A DNA stretch of 64,000 nt from Terriglobia bacterium (GCA_021325275.1 JAJPHL010000014.1:33206-97205), one strand, 5' to 3'; positions 21,019 through 31,441 are shown, counted from the stretch's first letter. Notes: generated by a model not told the origin, from the sequence alone. Made by a program: numbers and translations.

Positions 21019-22026
21019 TTATTCCACTAGCGCGTTCAAGGTTGAGCCCGCACCTGATCCAGGGGCCCGCTCCAGAAAAACCTGGACCTCGTCGGCGCCG
21101 GTTTTGCGGAATCCCAAGCGCTCATACAGCGCCAGCGCGCGCGAATTGCCCGTAGCCACGGCCAAGCGCACGTATTTGCCGGAAGCATCGGCCTGCGCGA
21201 AAAGTTCGCGGATCGCGCGGCTGGCCACTCCGCGCCCGCGCACTTCTGCCGCCACCATGATCTCCACAATCCGGATTTCATCGCCGGACTCCGCGACGAC
21301 CAACCATCCCGCGGGCGCGCCGTCGAGAAGTAGAATCTCGCTCGAAGCTCCCGGATGGCGGTCGCTCTGGCGGCGTCCACGATATTGAAGTTCCAGCAAC
21401 TGACTGCGCATCGGCTCGGGCCAATTCCACGCCATCAATTCTTCGGTGACGGTCGCGATAATCATGCGGCGCAGGAACGCCTCGTCCTCTGGTGTTTCGC
21501 TGCGACGGAGAGTTTGATGACCCGTTGCCGGAGCCTCAGCGGCCAGCAATCGATGCCACGCGGAGAGAATTTCCCACAATTGCGTTTCGAAACTCGGGCG
21601 ATCCGCAAAAACACGCACGTCGCAGCGGCTTGCCAACGACTGGCGGTAGGCGATCGCCTCCTGCGCCGTGGTGCCGGTGTCCTTGAAAAACACAGCGACG
21701 GCGCGCATCGGCATTTGTGGATCGTCTTGGCATTTCAGCGCGTAATCGACGAAAGCTTTGTAGGGCCGCGGTGGTGGTTCTTCCTGGTCGAGAATCTGGA
21801 GGAAGAACGTGCTCGATCGAATATTGTCTTCTACGCCGGCTTTGTGGACCAGCGGATCGAACGGCGTGCGAAACGATGCGGCCGCCAGGAGAATTTGGTC
21901 CGGCATCGTGACCTCCTCGCAGAATCGCGAGTTAAGCGCCAGCGCGAGTTCCTTTTCCTCGTCGACGTAAGGCGTGGTGGAGCAGACGAACCGGTGGATC
22001 GCATAGGGTCCGCGGGGAGGTTCCAT
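21019..22026 (-). CDS. N-terminal TIR/DUF4062-like domain fused to C-terminal GNAT acetyltransferase
   Basis: N-term FVCSTTPYVDEEKELALALNSRF...VEDNIRSSTFFLQIL...AVAVFFKD; C-term VRGRGVASRAIRELFAQADASGKYVRLAVATGNSRALALYERLGFRKTG is a clear GNAT. Confidence 0.75.
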   Translation of the reverse strand: MEPPRGPYAIHRFVCSTTPYVDEEKELALALNSRFCEEVTMPDQILLAAASFRTPFDPLVHKAGVEDNIRSSTFFLQILDQEEPPPRPYKAFVDYALKCQDDPQMPMRAVAVFFKDTGTTAQEAIAYRQSLASRCDVRVFADRPSFETQLWEILSAWHRLLAAEAPATGHQTLRRSETPEDEAFLRRMIIATVTEELMAWNWPEPMRSQLLELQYRGRRQSDRHPGASSEILLLDGAPAGWLVVAESGDEIRIVEIMVAAEVRGRGVASRAIRELFAQADASGKYVRLAVATGNSRALALYERLGFRKTGADEVQVFLERAPGSGAGSTLNALVE

Positions 22027-22089
22027 GGGGAAGAAAGCGGGGCGCGCCGGATCGCGCGCCCCTTTTGTCCGAACGTGTGGACCGAGCGG

Positions 22090-22614
22090 CTAGCTACGGC
22101 TCGGGAAAATCCCCTGGAGCGCGATGATGAAGTTCACGACCAAGAACGGCTGCAGGATCGATAACGGGAGGTTGTTGCCCGCAGGCGCAACCATGGTCGG
22201 CGCCATCTGCCCGCTCGAGGGTCCCGCCGAGTAGATTTTCTCGGTGGCGCTGGCGGTCACAGCACCAGGGAAATTGCCTCCCGGAGTGGTCTTTCCGCCG
22301 CCATTGATGTCGCAATTCACCAAGTGGGTGTGCGAGGGCATGTTTGAGAGCAGGATCGAAACGTTCTCGTTGCCCGCGATCTCTCCGATCGTGTAAACCG
22401 AGCCGCCCTGAAGCTGGCCCTGGCTGATCGGAACCCGGCCTTGCAGGTTCGGCAGTTGGAAGGTCGAAACGCCATTGCCGCCGTAGAAAGTGCCAAGCAA
22501 CGAGAACAGCGCTGCGTTCTGAGAGATGGGCAAGGTCTGACCTTGGCAAAGCGCCCAACCGGTCGGCGCAAAATTGAATCCCACCATGCGAATTTCCCCG
22601 ATAAATGGATCCAT
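22090..22614 (-). CDS. phage tail-collar (MdpB-like) domain protein
   Basis: MDPFIGEIRMVGFNFAPTGWALCQGQTLPISQNAALFSLLGTFYGGNGVSTFQLPNLQGRVP is the tail-collar signature. Confidence 0.93.
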   Translation of the reverse strand: MDPFIGEIRMVGFNFAPTGWALCQGQTLPISQNAALFSLLGTFYGGNGVSTFQLPNLQGRVPISQGQLQGGSVYTIGEIAGNENVSILLSNMPSHTHLVNCDINGGGKTTPGGNFPGAVTASATEKIYSAGPSSGQMAPTMVAPAGNNLPLSILQPFLVVNFIIALQGIFPSRS

Positions 22615-22739
22615 TTCTCTTCTCCTTTTTTCGCCTAGGCTCTACCCCAGACGCAAACAATTCGACAGCTTAGCACCCGACCTGTGAAAAATCCAGTCAA
22701 AAGAGCGTCAAAAATAATTTTAGGAAGATGCCAGACACT

Positions 22740-22769
22740 ACCGGCGGCAATCGTCAAATTGCCGCCGGT
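22740..22769. terminator. strong 12-bp perfect hairpin downstream of collagen-like gene
   Basis: ACCGGCGGCAAT-CGTCAA-ATTGCCGCCGGT; no clear U-tract, so terminator function uncertain. Confidence 0.5.
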
Positions 22770-22783
22770 AACAAATGGAAAAA

Positions 22784-25700
22784 CTAGTTGGTAACGAACA
22801 GATACCATTTCGAACTGCCGTCGCTGATCAGTTCCATCGAGAAATAGGGTCCGATCGACGTCTGCGCACTGCCTGAGACGTTGGAGTCAAAGATCGTATC
22901 GCTGCCGGTGCGCTGGACGTTCGTTCCCGAGCTAAAACCACCGGTTGCGCAGATCACGATCACCACGCCGCCGGCGCCGGCCGAGGCGGCTGACGGCAGC
23001 GTCACGTTGCTCCCAGTGCAGGCGACGAAGTAGACGCCGACACTCGAAATTGTCCCGTTGCCCGCCAGCGGTGAGGAAGGAGTCGTGGCGAGCGTATAGT
23101 TAACGGTCGCGGTTCCGGTGGCGCCCGTGGCGCCCTTCGGAATCGAGAAGTTGAAGGTGGCCGCGGAACTGGAGCCAACATTGGTGACGGTCGCCGAAGT
23201 ACCCGGGGCGCCGGTTGTCACGGTTCCCACGGCGATGGTTGCCGCGGCTCCCGCCGCGCCTTGCGGAATCGTGAAATTGAAGGTTGCCGCGGAGCTTGTA
23301 CCGCTGTTGGTCACCGAGGCCGTGGTTCCGGCCGCGCCCGTTGTCGTGGTTCCCACGGCGATGGTCGCCGCCGCACCTGTTGCGCCGGTGGTTCCCGCGC
23401 CGGTGGGGCCGGTCGAGCCCGTAGCTCCGGTCGCACCGGTGGCGCCGGTTGGACCCGTTGCGCCCGTCGTTCCTGCGCCCGTTGCACCTGTGGCGCCCGT
23501 CACGCCCGTCGCTCCTTGACCCGACAACAACTGCCACGGCGCTGCCGGTGGAGTCGAACTGTTACTGCTCGCCGAACTGATATACGAAGACTGCGTCGGC
23601 GTGTAGAACACCACGTCGCCGGCGTTGTAGGTGCCGCCTGGGCCACTACCACCGCCCGCCGACCATGTTCCTGCGGCGCTCAACGGCGCGCCGGTCGCGC
23701 CCGTGGCACCAGTCGCGCCCGTTGCGCCCGATGCGCCAGTCAAACCGATGCCCGTCGCTCCGGTGGCGCCGGTTGCGCCGGTGGGTCCGGTGTTACCTTG
23801 CACGCCTTGCGGAATCGTGAAATTAAACACCGCCGCGCTCGATGTCCCGGCGTTCGTTACCGAGGCCGACGTTCCCGCCGCCCCGGTTGTGGTGGTTCCC
23901 GCAGCGATTGTCGCGGCCGTGCCGGTCGGTCCCGTGACTCCCGTATTGCCTTGGATTCCTTGCGAGCCGGTCGGTCCGGTGTTGCCTTGGATTCCTTGCG
24001 AGCCGGTCGCTCCGGTGTTGCCTTGGATTCCTTGCGCGCCCGTCGGTCCTGTGACGCCTTGGATCCCTTGCGAACCCGTTGCACCCGTGTTGCCTTGGAT
24101 TCCCTGTGCGCCTGTCGATCCGGTGTTGCCTTGGATTCCTTGCGAACCCGTCGGTCCCGTGACACCTTGGATTCCCTGTGCACCCGTGGATCCCGTGTTG
24201 CCTTGGATTCCTTGCGCGCCGGTCGGTCCCGTGACACCTTGGATTCCCTGCGCGCCCGTCGATCCGGTGTTGCCTTGGATTCCCTGCGCGCCGGTCGGTC
24301 CGGTGACGCCTTGGATTCCTTGCGCGCCGGTCGGTCCCGTGACGCCTTGGATTCCTTGCGCACCCGTTGGTCCGGTGACGCCTTGAATTCCTTGCGGCAC
24401 AGTGAAGTTGAAAACCGCCGCCGACGAGGTTCCGCTATTGGTCACCGACGCCGAAGTTCCGGCTGCGCCGGTCGTGGTTGTTCCCACACCGACTGTCGCG
24501 GCCGCGCCTGTTGCGCCCGTGGGACCGGTGACGCCTTGAATTCCTTGCGGCACAGTAAAGTTGAAAACCGCGGCTGATGTTGTGCCGCTATTGGTCACCG
24601 AAGCCGATGTTCCCGCTGCGCCCGTCGTCGTAGTTCCTGCATTGACTGTCGCCGCCGCGCCCGTTGGTCCTGTGACGCCTTGGGGAATTGTGAAACTCAA
24701 ACTCACCGCACCGGTCGTGCCCGATGCTGCCACGGCCGCCGATGTGCCCGGCGCGCCCGTGGTCGTTCCGCCGACGGTAATTGTCGCCGCCGCGCCCGTG
24801 GGACCTGTCGCACCGAGCTGCGCGAGTAAACTCCAACCTGCGCCCACGCCCGGCGTGCCGGTGTTGCCGTTGACCGTCGAGATGTAGCTGCTTCCCTGAT
24901 AGCTGACGCCGCTGGTTACGTTATAGGTTCCCGTGGCGCTCCACGCGCCTTGCCAAATGAGACCCGTTGGACCGGTAATACCCTGAATGCCTTGGACACC
25001 CTGAACACCTTGGACACCCTGCGGACCTTGTGGACCCGTCGGACCAACTGGTCCGGCCGCACCGGTCGCACCATTCACGCCGTTCGTTCCGTTTGATCCC
25101 GCCGCGCCAGTGGCACCCGTCGCGCCGTTTGTGCCATTCGTGCCCGCGGGTCCTGTCGCTCCCGTGGGTCCTGTCGGTCCGGTCGGACCCGTTGGACCGG
25201 GCTTACCGTTACCGTTGCCGTTATCGCCCAAAATAACCGTAAGCGACCCACTGAGTCCGCTCGGCACCGGAACGATTACCACGTAAACTCCTAGCGCCGC
25301 ATACGTCGCCGACGTCGGAGTCACCGGCACTCCGTTGATCGTCACCGGCGGAACCGCGAGTGCGTTGCTGGGCGTTGACGGAATCGTGCCGCTCGGAACG
25401 GCGGGACTCACCGCGCCGAGTCCATAGCCGACAAGGATAATCCCGGTTCCCGCGGGAGTGGCGGGAAGCACGGCGGTATTGGTTCCGCTGACGGCCGTAA
25501 GAGTGGAGCCGATCTGCGCATACGCGAGACCAAGATCCGCCGTGACAACCGTCATCGTGACAGGAGCGCTACTGGCGCTGCCGACCGTCACCACAACGTT
25601 CACCGATGAGCCGGTGATCTCGAAAGGAACTTGCACGTCCAGCTGGATGGGGCTGGCAAATGTAATAGGCGCGGCGACGCCGCCGATGGAAACCGATGCG

Positions 25701-25921
25701 CCCGCTAGGGAGGTCACCGGAGACGTGGGAGTAAACGCCGAAGCGATTCCCGTAGCAAGATTGCTGCCATAGATGCTGATTAATTCGCCGCGTGCCACGT
25801 TGCCGGTGGCATTGGTGTTGGGCGCAGCGTTCTTAATGCCGGAGATGACCGGGGTTTGCGCGGCCATTGTGGTCGCAGCAACAAGCAATAGTAATCCCAA
25901 ACCCATTGCGCGCGTCTTCAT
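22784..25921 (-). CDS. large exported collagen-like (GXY) repeat protein with TIGR03437-like N-terminus
   Basis: Start [56 protein letters not shown]; long [10 protein letters not shown](V/N)T repeats; unique C-terminal domain. Confidence 0.92.
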   Translation of the reverse strand: MKTRAMGLGLLLLVAATTMAAQTPVISGIKNAAPNTNATGNVARGELISIYGSNLATGIASAFTPTSPVTSLAGASVSIGGVAAPITFASPIQLDVQVPFEITGSSVNVVVTVGSASSAPVTMTVVTADLGLAYAQIGSTLTAVSGTNTAVLPATPAGTGIILVGYGLGAVSPAVPSGTIPSTPSNALAVPPVTINGVPVTPTSATYAALGVYVVIVPVPSGLSGSLTVILGDNGNGNGKPGPTGPTGPTGPTGATGPAGTNGTNGATGATGAAGSNGTNGVNGATGAAGPVGPTGPQGPQGVQGVQGVQGIQGITGPTGLIWQGAWSATGTYNVTSGVSYQGSSYISTVNGNTGTPGVGAGWSLLAQLGATGPTGAAATITVGGTTTGAPGTSAAVAASGTTGAVSLSFTIPQGVTGPTGAAATVNAGTTTTGAAGTSASVTNSGTTSAAVFNFTVPQGIQGVTGPTGATGAAATVGVGTTTTGAAGTSASVTNSGTSSAAVFNFTVPQGIQGVTGPTGAQGIQGVTGPTGAQGIQGVTGPTGAQGIQGNTGSTGAQGIQGVTGPTGAQGIQGNTGSTGAQGIQGVTGPTGSQGIQGNTGSTGAQGIQGNTGATGSQGIQGVTGPTGAQGIQGNTGATGSQGIQGNTGPTGSQGIQGNTGVTGPTGTAATIAAGTTTTGAAGTSASVTNAGTSSAAVFNFTIPQGVQGNTGPTGATGATGATGIGLTGASGATGATGATGATGAPLSAAGTWSAGGGSGPGGTYNAGDVVFYTPTQSSYISSASSNSSTPPAAPWQLLSGQGATGVTGATGATGAGTTGATGPTGATGATGATGSTGPTGAGTTGATGAAATIAVGTTTTGAAGTTASVTNSGTSSAATFNFTIPQGAAGAAATIAVGTVTTGAPGTSATVTNVGSSSAATFNFSIPKGATGATGTATVNYTLATTPSSPLAGNGTISSVGVYFVACTGSNVTLPSAASAGAGGVVIVICATGGFSSGTNVQRTGSDTIFDSNVSGSAQTSIGPYFSMELISDGSSKWYLFVTN
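23935..24402 (-). repeat. 36-bp tandem repeats (about 13 units) encoding 12-aa collagen-like unit
   Basis: Repeated gtg(t/a)(t/c)gccttggattccttgcg(c/a)(g/c)ccggtcggtcc-type units; protein unit (A/S)QGIQG(V/N)TG(P/S/A)TG. Confidence 0.9.
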
Positions 25922-26434
25922 CGGCGCCTCCTTGGAAAGGCGAGCTATCCAACTAACTTGAGGGGGAACAGATCGAAGTTCTTTCATGGCGAATGCGTCG
26001 CAGAATAACATAATTCGGCTGCCGGAGCGTTTTAATTCTGGAAAAAACCATTAAAATCCCCGCCGCCCGTGTTCCCACTCTCGTACTAGGTTCCGCGTGG
26101 GAAACTGTTCAATCAATCGCTGGCAATAAATCCATATCTCTAAGAACTCGGACCGGCGGCGGCCTCTTGATGCGGCACGGGCTTAACGTACCTCACTGCC
26201 AGCCGATTACCGCGCCCCACCGCCATGGTCATCAAGGACAGCCCGCCCTCTGGGGCGATCAGCCCGGGCAGTTTGCGACTTCCTAGGCCGGGCGGCCCCG
26301 TTCTTATGCGAGGCGCGTTGTATTTAGTTTTGTAGCGCGCCTTGAGTAAGCCGGATTTCCTCTTGACGATGGGGTGCAACTTCTTCACAATCGACTAGCC
26401 AAAGTCGTCACTTCCCGAAAGAAGAGGTAAAGCA

Positions 26435-29400
26435 ATGCGTCCACGGTCTTTGCGTTCCCGAATCATCACAACGGTTATTGCTCTCGGTCTCGCCACAACC
26501 ATGTGGGCGCAGGGACGAGGCGGCGGGCCGCCGCCAACTCCGCCGCCCAACCAGTCGACCGACCCCTTGCTGCGCAGCTTCACGTTTCGCTCCATCGGAC
26601 CGGCCAACATGATGGGCCGCGTCGACGATATTCAAGCGGCCGAGCAAGATCCCATGACCATGTACATCGGATTCGCGACCGGAGGCCTTTGGAAGTCGAC
26701 CGACGGCGGAAACTACTGGAAGAATCTGTGGGAGAACCAGGAGAACGCTTCGATCGGCGCCATTGCCATCGCTCCTTCCAATAAGGAGATCGTCTACGTC
26801 GGCACGGGCGAAGCCAACAATCGCCAGAGTTCATCGATCGGCGACGGCGTTTGGGGCACGACAGATGGTGGCGCGCATTGGACGCATCTCGGTCTCGAGA
26901 ATACGCAGTCGATCGGGCGCATCGTTGTGGATCCAACGAATCCCAATGTTGTTTACGTCGCGGCCGGCGGCCATTTGTTCGGGCCGAATCCGGAACGCGG
27001 GCTGTACAAAACGACGGATGGCGGAAAAACGTGGAAGCTTTCTAAATTTATCGACAACGACACGGGCTTCAACGACGTGGCCATCGATTTTTCGCATCCG
27101 AATACGCTCTACGCGAGCTCGTACTCGCGTCGCCGCACGTGGTGGGGATTGAACGGCGGCGGACCGAACAGCGCGCTCTGGAAAACCACCGATGGCGGCA
27201 ACACTTGGACCCGGCTCGATGGCGCGGGTTGGCCGAAACCGAAAGAAGGCGTTTGGGGCCGCATTGCGGTATCGATCTTCCGCGGCAACTCGAACATCGT
27301 CTACGCGCAGGTGGAAGCCGGACCGGGCGCGGGCACCGGCGGCGGCACCGATAAAGAAGGTGGACCGCAGAAACCGGCCAGCAACGCGACGGCGCCGCCT
27401 CCCGCCGGCATGACTGCCGAGCAGATTATTGAGGGATTCGCGGCCGAGAAAATCACTCCCGAACAGATGCGCGGCGCGATCCAGGGCGGCATCGTTACGG
27501 CCGAGAATATCCGCACCGCGGTAAGCAACAACGTGATCCAGCCGCAAAATCTTTTCGGATTGACGGGACGCGGCGGCGGTGGTGGCGGCGGCAACAACGG
27601 TTGCACGGCGGGCACCGATCCCGAATGGACCGCGGGCGGAGGTCGCGGCGGCGCGGGCGGCGGTGGCGGCGGTGCAGGTCGCGGCGGAGCCACGACTCCT
27701 CCGGCTCCCGACCCGAACGGCAATGGTGTCTATCGCTCCGAAGACGGCGGAAAAACGTGGAAGCAGATGAGCGGTTGCAACGACCGCCCAATGTACTTCA
27801 GCCAAATCCGCGTTGACCCGAATAACGATCAGAAGATTTTCACCGGCGGAAATCCGGGACGCGTCTCCATCGACGGCGGAAAAACTTGGTACGGCATGCA
27901 AGCTTCGCACACCGACTTCCACGCGATTTGGATTAATCCGAAAGACTCGCGCCAAGTGTGGGTGGGTCACGACGGCGGCTTCGACAGCAGCAACAACGGC
28001 GCCAAGCCGAACAGTTGGAATCACCACAACGACATTGCCGTGGGCCAGTTCTACCAGGTGTCCGCGGATATGCGGCGGCCGTATTGGGTCTGCGGCGGAT
28101 TGCAAGACAACAACGCATGGTGCGGGCCCAGCGCCATGCGCGCCGGCAATGGTCCAACCAACGCCGACTGGTTCACAGTAGCGGGCGGCGACGGATTCTA
28201 CACGCGCCAAGATCCCACCGATTGGGCGATTGCTTACGGCGAATCGCAAGACGGCTCGATGTCGCGCCATGACTTGCGCAACGGCACACAGAAGAGCATC
28301 CGTCCGAGCACTCCGAACGCCGGACGGGGCGGCGCGCAGGGCGGCGGCGAAACGGGCGGCGAAGCTCCGCCGGCGGAAGCCGGCGGACTCGGCGGAGGAC
28401 GCGGCGGCGCTCCCAACGTGATCAACGCTCCGGCGAAGCTCGATGCGTTCCGGTTCTACTGGAACGCGCCGTTCGAGATTTCTCCTCATGATCCGGCCAA
28501 GCTCTACATGGCGGCGCAGTATTTCTTCAAATCGAGCGATCGCGGCGACTCGTGGTGGATGAATCCCACCGATCTCTCGAAGAACGTCAACCGTTGGGCG
28601 CCCGAGCAAGCGATCATGGGCGTGGCCGGCGACAAACCGATGCCGTCGAAGCACGACGGATATGCAGCCAGCTCGCTCGCGACGCAAATTCGCGAATCGC
28701 CTTCGCGCCCCGGCGTGATTTGGATCGGCACCGACGACGGCAACCTACAACTCAGCATGGACGACGGCGAAACGTTCACCAACGTGATCGGCAACCTCAA
28801 GCCGGCGCCGAACGCTCCGCACGGATGGGTGCAGATTTCGCGCATCGAGCCGTCGCACTTTGATCCCGCCACGTGCTACGTGGCGCTGGACAATCATCGC
28901 AACGACGATTTTCGCCCGTATCTCTACAAGACCACCGACTTCGGGAAAACGTGGACGAACGTCACCGGAAATCTTCCCGCGCACGGCAACATCAACGGGC
29001 TGCGCGAAGATCCCGTGAATCCGAACCTGCTGTTTGTGGGAACGGAATTCGGATTGTTCGTGAGCCTCGACGGCGCCAAGCAATGGACCAAGTTCATGAC
29101 GGGCCTGCCCAGCGTTCGCGTGGACGATATGTTGATTCATCCGCGCGAGCATGACTTGATCGTGGCCACGCATGGACGCTCCATCTGGATCGCCGACGAC
29201 ATCAGCGCGCTGGAACAATACAAACCGAAGTCGGGCGTAGACGTAATGCTATTCGACCCGCGTCCGGCCGTGCAGTGGAAGAGCGATCCGTTCTCCAGCC
29301 GCAATCCCACGGCCATGGATTTCCACGGACAGAATCCGCAAGGCGGCACGGCGATTTCCGTGTGGTCCGCCAAGGATGTTTCAGGCGCGAAGCTTGACTT

Positions 29401-29878
29401 CCTGACCGGCACGACGGTGGTGAGTACGATGAACGTCGACTTGAAGGCCGGCATCAACCGCGTGCAGTGGAACATGCAGAAACCTGCGACGACGGCAGCA
29501 CCGGCCGGCGGTGGTCGCCGCGGCGGTCGAGGCGGATTCGGCGGCGGTCCTCCGGCAGCGGGAGGCGCTCCGCCTGCGGCAGGTGAGACTCCGGCAGGTC
29601 AAGCGGCGACGGCGCAGCCTGCACCACAAGTCAACGTTCAGCAAGTTCTCACCGATGCGCTCGGCGGACAATTCGGCGGCGGTGGCGGCGGACGCGGTGG
29701 TCGCGGTGGCACGGGAGTGCCATTTGTCACCGGTGGTCGCGGCGGCGGTGGCGGGTTCGGCGGCAGCGGTACGACGCTGGTCGATCCCGGCGTGTACATG
29801 GTCCGCTTGACGGTGGGGGACAAGACGTACGGCTCGTCCGTTCAGGTCCTCGAGGACATTTGGCAGCGACCGCAGTAG
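26435..29878 (+). CDS. exported VPS10/sortilin-like BNR-repeat beta-propeller protein with Gly-rich insertions
   Basis: 1147 aa; repeated LYKTTDGGKTWK / VYRSEDGGKTWKQM Asp-box motifs; GRGGGGGGGN and RRGGRGGFGGG tracts. Confidence 0.9.
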   Translation: MRPRSLRSRIITTVIALGLATTMWAQGRGGGPPPTPPPNQSTDPLLRSFTFRSIGPANMMGRVDDIQAAEQDPMTMYIGFATGGLWKSTDGGNYWKNLWENQENASIGAIAIAPSNKEIVYVGTGEANNRQSSSIGDGVWGTTDGGAHWTHLGLENTQSIGRIVVDPTNPNVVYVAAGGHLFGPNPERGLYKTTDGGKTWKLSKFIDNDTGFNDVAIDFSHPNTLYASSYSRRRTWWGLNGGGPNSALWKTTDGGNTWTRLDGAGWPKPKEGVWGRIAVSIFRGNSNIVYAQVEAGPGAGTGGGTDKEGGPQKPASNATAPPPAGMTAEQIIEGFAAEKITPEQMRGAIQGGIVTAENIRTAVSNNVIQPQNLFGLTGRGGGGGGGNNGCTAGTDPEWTAGGGRGGAGGGGGGAGRGGATTPPAPDPNGNGVYRSEDGGKTWKQMSGCNDRPMYFSQIRVDPNNDQKIFTGGNPGRVSIDGGKTWYGMQASHTDFHAIWINPKDSRQVWVGHDGGFDSSNNGAKPNSWNHHNDIAVGQFYQVSADMRRPYWVCGGLQDNNAWCGPSAMRAGNGPTNADWFTVAGGDGFYTRQDPTDWAIAYGESQDGSMSRHDLRNGTQKSIRPSTPNAGRGGAQGGGETGGEAPPAEAGGLGGGRGGAPNVINAPAKLDAFRFYWNAPFEISPHDPAKLYMAAQYFFKSSDRGDSWWMNPTDLSKNVNRWAPEQAIMGVAGDKPMPSKHDGYAASSLATQIRESPSRPGVIWIGTDDGNLQLSMDDGETFTNVIGNLKPAPNAPHGWVQISRIEPSHFDPATCYVALDNHRNDDFRPYLYKTTDFGKTWTNVTGNLPAHGNINGLREDPVNPNLLFVGTEFGLFVSLDGAKQWTKFMTGLPSVRVDDMLIHPREHDLIVATHGRSIWIADDISALEQYKPKSGVDVMLFDPRPAVQWKSDPFSSRNPTAMDFHGQNPQGGTAISVWSAKDVSGAKLDFLTGTTVVSTMNVDLKAGINRVQWNMQKPATTAAPAGGGRRGGRGGFGGGPPAAGGAPPAAGETPAGQAATAQPAPQVNVQQVLTDALGGQFGGGGGGRGGRGGTGVPFVTGGRGGGGGFGGSGTTLVDPGVYMVRLTVGDKTYGSSVQVLEDIWQRPQ

Positions 29879-29904
29879 TTCCTCTGTAGACCCGACAAAC
29901 GAAT

Positions 29905-29937
29905 AGGACCGGCTCTGAAAAGCGCCGGTCCTTTTTT
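29905..29937 (+). terminator. rho-independent terminator
   Basis: AGGACCGGC-TCTGAAAAGC-GCCGGTCCT followed by TTTTT just after the stop at 29878. Confidence 0.85.
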
Positions 29938-30006
29938 GGCTCATAGCTCGTGGGCGTGCCTTGCCCGATTCCATCTCGACGCAGAGGATCGTGTAGAATA
30001 CGCCAC

Positions 30007-31179
30007 ATGGCCTCTCCTGCCGTCGCATTTCTGGCGAATCACAAGCTGCACATACGGCGGAACAACGTCACGAAGATTGTGGAAAGCGAATTTGAGCGGC
30101 AAGTGCGCGAGCGCGCCGCGTCCATGGAGCGCCGCCACGGCTGGAAAACGCAGGGCCGCAGCGCGATGTTCATGGGCGGCATGGGCGCCGCGTGGGGCCG
30201 CGGACCAGCGTCGGCGCAGCAAGACACCGCGGTTCTTCTGACCGGACTTACGCGCGGCACGGGTGAGGCACTCCTGTACTCGATGGAAACAGATGCGGTC
30301 AGCGGCGTTTTTCGCGTTGACTCCGATGGTTTTGAAACGCGCCTGTTTCACACTGCGGATTTTCGCATCCGGCATGCCGCACTCGATCCCACCGGAGCGA
30401 CGATCGCCGCGACCGCGTTTCACCAGCAGGGTATGCGCTCCAACATTCTCGTGATGCCGGTCGACGGCACCGAGTTGCTGGAGGTAACCGAGGGAGATTC
30501 GTTCGATCAGTTGCCGCAGTGGGTTCCCGGACCGGAGCGGCGCCTGATTTTCCAAAGCGCCGGGGTGGGCCGAAACCGCGCCGGCCATTTCGCGGGGCTG
30601 GGACCTTGCACGGTGCAGGAACTGAATCTCGATTCCGGGAGTCTGACCGAAATCGCCGCCGAGTCGGACAAAGACTTGCTTCAGCCGCGGCGCACCACCG
30701 ACGGCGCGATCTACTACATTCGCAAACCGTATGAATCGGGCGTTCACGCGGGAAATTTGCTATCGTCGCTGAAAGACGCGCTGCTATTTCCGTTTCGAAT
30801 GGCCGTCGCGATCTTTCAGTATTTCAATTTTTTCTCGATGCTCTACAGCGGGAAGCCGCTGGTGACCAAGAAAGGCGCGGTCCAGAAAAATCTCGACCCG
30901 CGCACGCTCTTCATGTACGGAAATCTCGCTCAGGCACAGCAGCAAGTGAATTCGGAAGACGATTCACTGCCGGGCTCTGCGCCCTCATCTTGGGAGTTGG
31001 TGCGACAACTGCCGGGAGAACGCCCCAAGGTACTAGCGTCGCGCGTGTTGTCCTTCGATATTGCTGCCGACGGCGCGATACTCTACTCGAGCGGCGTCGC
31101 GATCCATCGCTTGATGCCCGACGGGAGCAGCGAACCGATACTGGAAGCCGATCTCATCGAGCATGTCCTCGCTCTGTAG
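30007..31179 (+). CDS. TolB-like beta-propeller protein, hypothetical
   Basis: Start MASPAVAFLANHKLHIRRNNV; DATGATIAATAF/NILVMPVDGTELLEVTEGDSFDQLPQWVPGP propeller-like repeats. Confidence 0.7.
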   Translation: MASPAVAFLANHKLHIRRNNVTKIVESEFERQVRERAASMERRHGWKTQGRSAMFMGGMGAAWGRGPASAQQDTAVLLTGLTRGTGEALLYSMETDAVSGVFRVDSDGFETRLFHTADFRIRHAALDPTGATIAATAFHQQGMRSNILVMPVDGTELLEVTEGDSFDQLPQWVPGPERRLIFQSAGVGRNRAGHFAGLGPCTVQELNLDSGSLTEIAAESDKDLLQPRRTTDGAIYYIRKPYESGVHAGNLLSSLKDALLFPFRMAVAIFQYFNFFSMLYSGKPLVTKKGAVQKNLDPRTLFMYGNLAQAQQQVNSEDDSLPGSAPSSWELVRQLPGERPKVLASRVLSFDIAADGAILYSSGVAIHRLMPDGSSEPILEADLIEHVLAL

Positions 31180-31441
31180 CATCGAATCGTGCGGTGTATG
31201 GAAGTATTGGAACGTGCGTTCGGAGGAATTCACGGTTCGTCGTAGGCCTTGGGAAAAAGGCTGGAAAATGACAAACGGAAATCCTCGGTCGAAAATTCAT
31301 GTAGGGTCCGGGCGTTGCAGGTGCGTACGCTGTCGGTGGGAACGGCGCCCATTGGTGTCGACGTAACTTCAGGAAAACAGGAGCCAGCCCGAATTTGACA
31401 GTTTTTTCTAGGTCATCTCTGACGAATGCTGATCAAGCGTC

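Noticed and set aside
22090-22614. Prophage or contractile injection system
   Set aside because: Only a collar-domain protein is present; no sheath, tube, baseplate, capsid, terminase or integrase in the window
23631-24386. 251-aa plus-strand Pro/Val repeat ORF
   Set aside because: Another antisense frame of the collagen-like repeat region
23935-24402. Possible CRISPR array
   Set aside because: 36-bp period matches some CRISPR lengths, but units are contiguous without unique spacers and are in-frame coding GXY repeats
23261-24577. 438-aa plus-strand Arg/Cys-rich repetitive ORF
   Set aside because: Antisense image of the collagen-like repeats; periodicity is inherited from the 36-bp array
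26831-28687. 618-aa minus-strand ORF
   Set aside because: Antisense to the clear VPS10/BNR gene; Arg/Ala/Val-rich composition without domain signature, typical shadow ORF of GC-rich coding DNA
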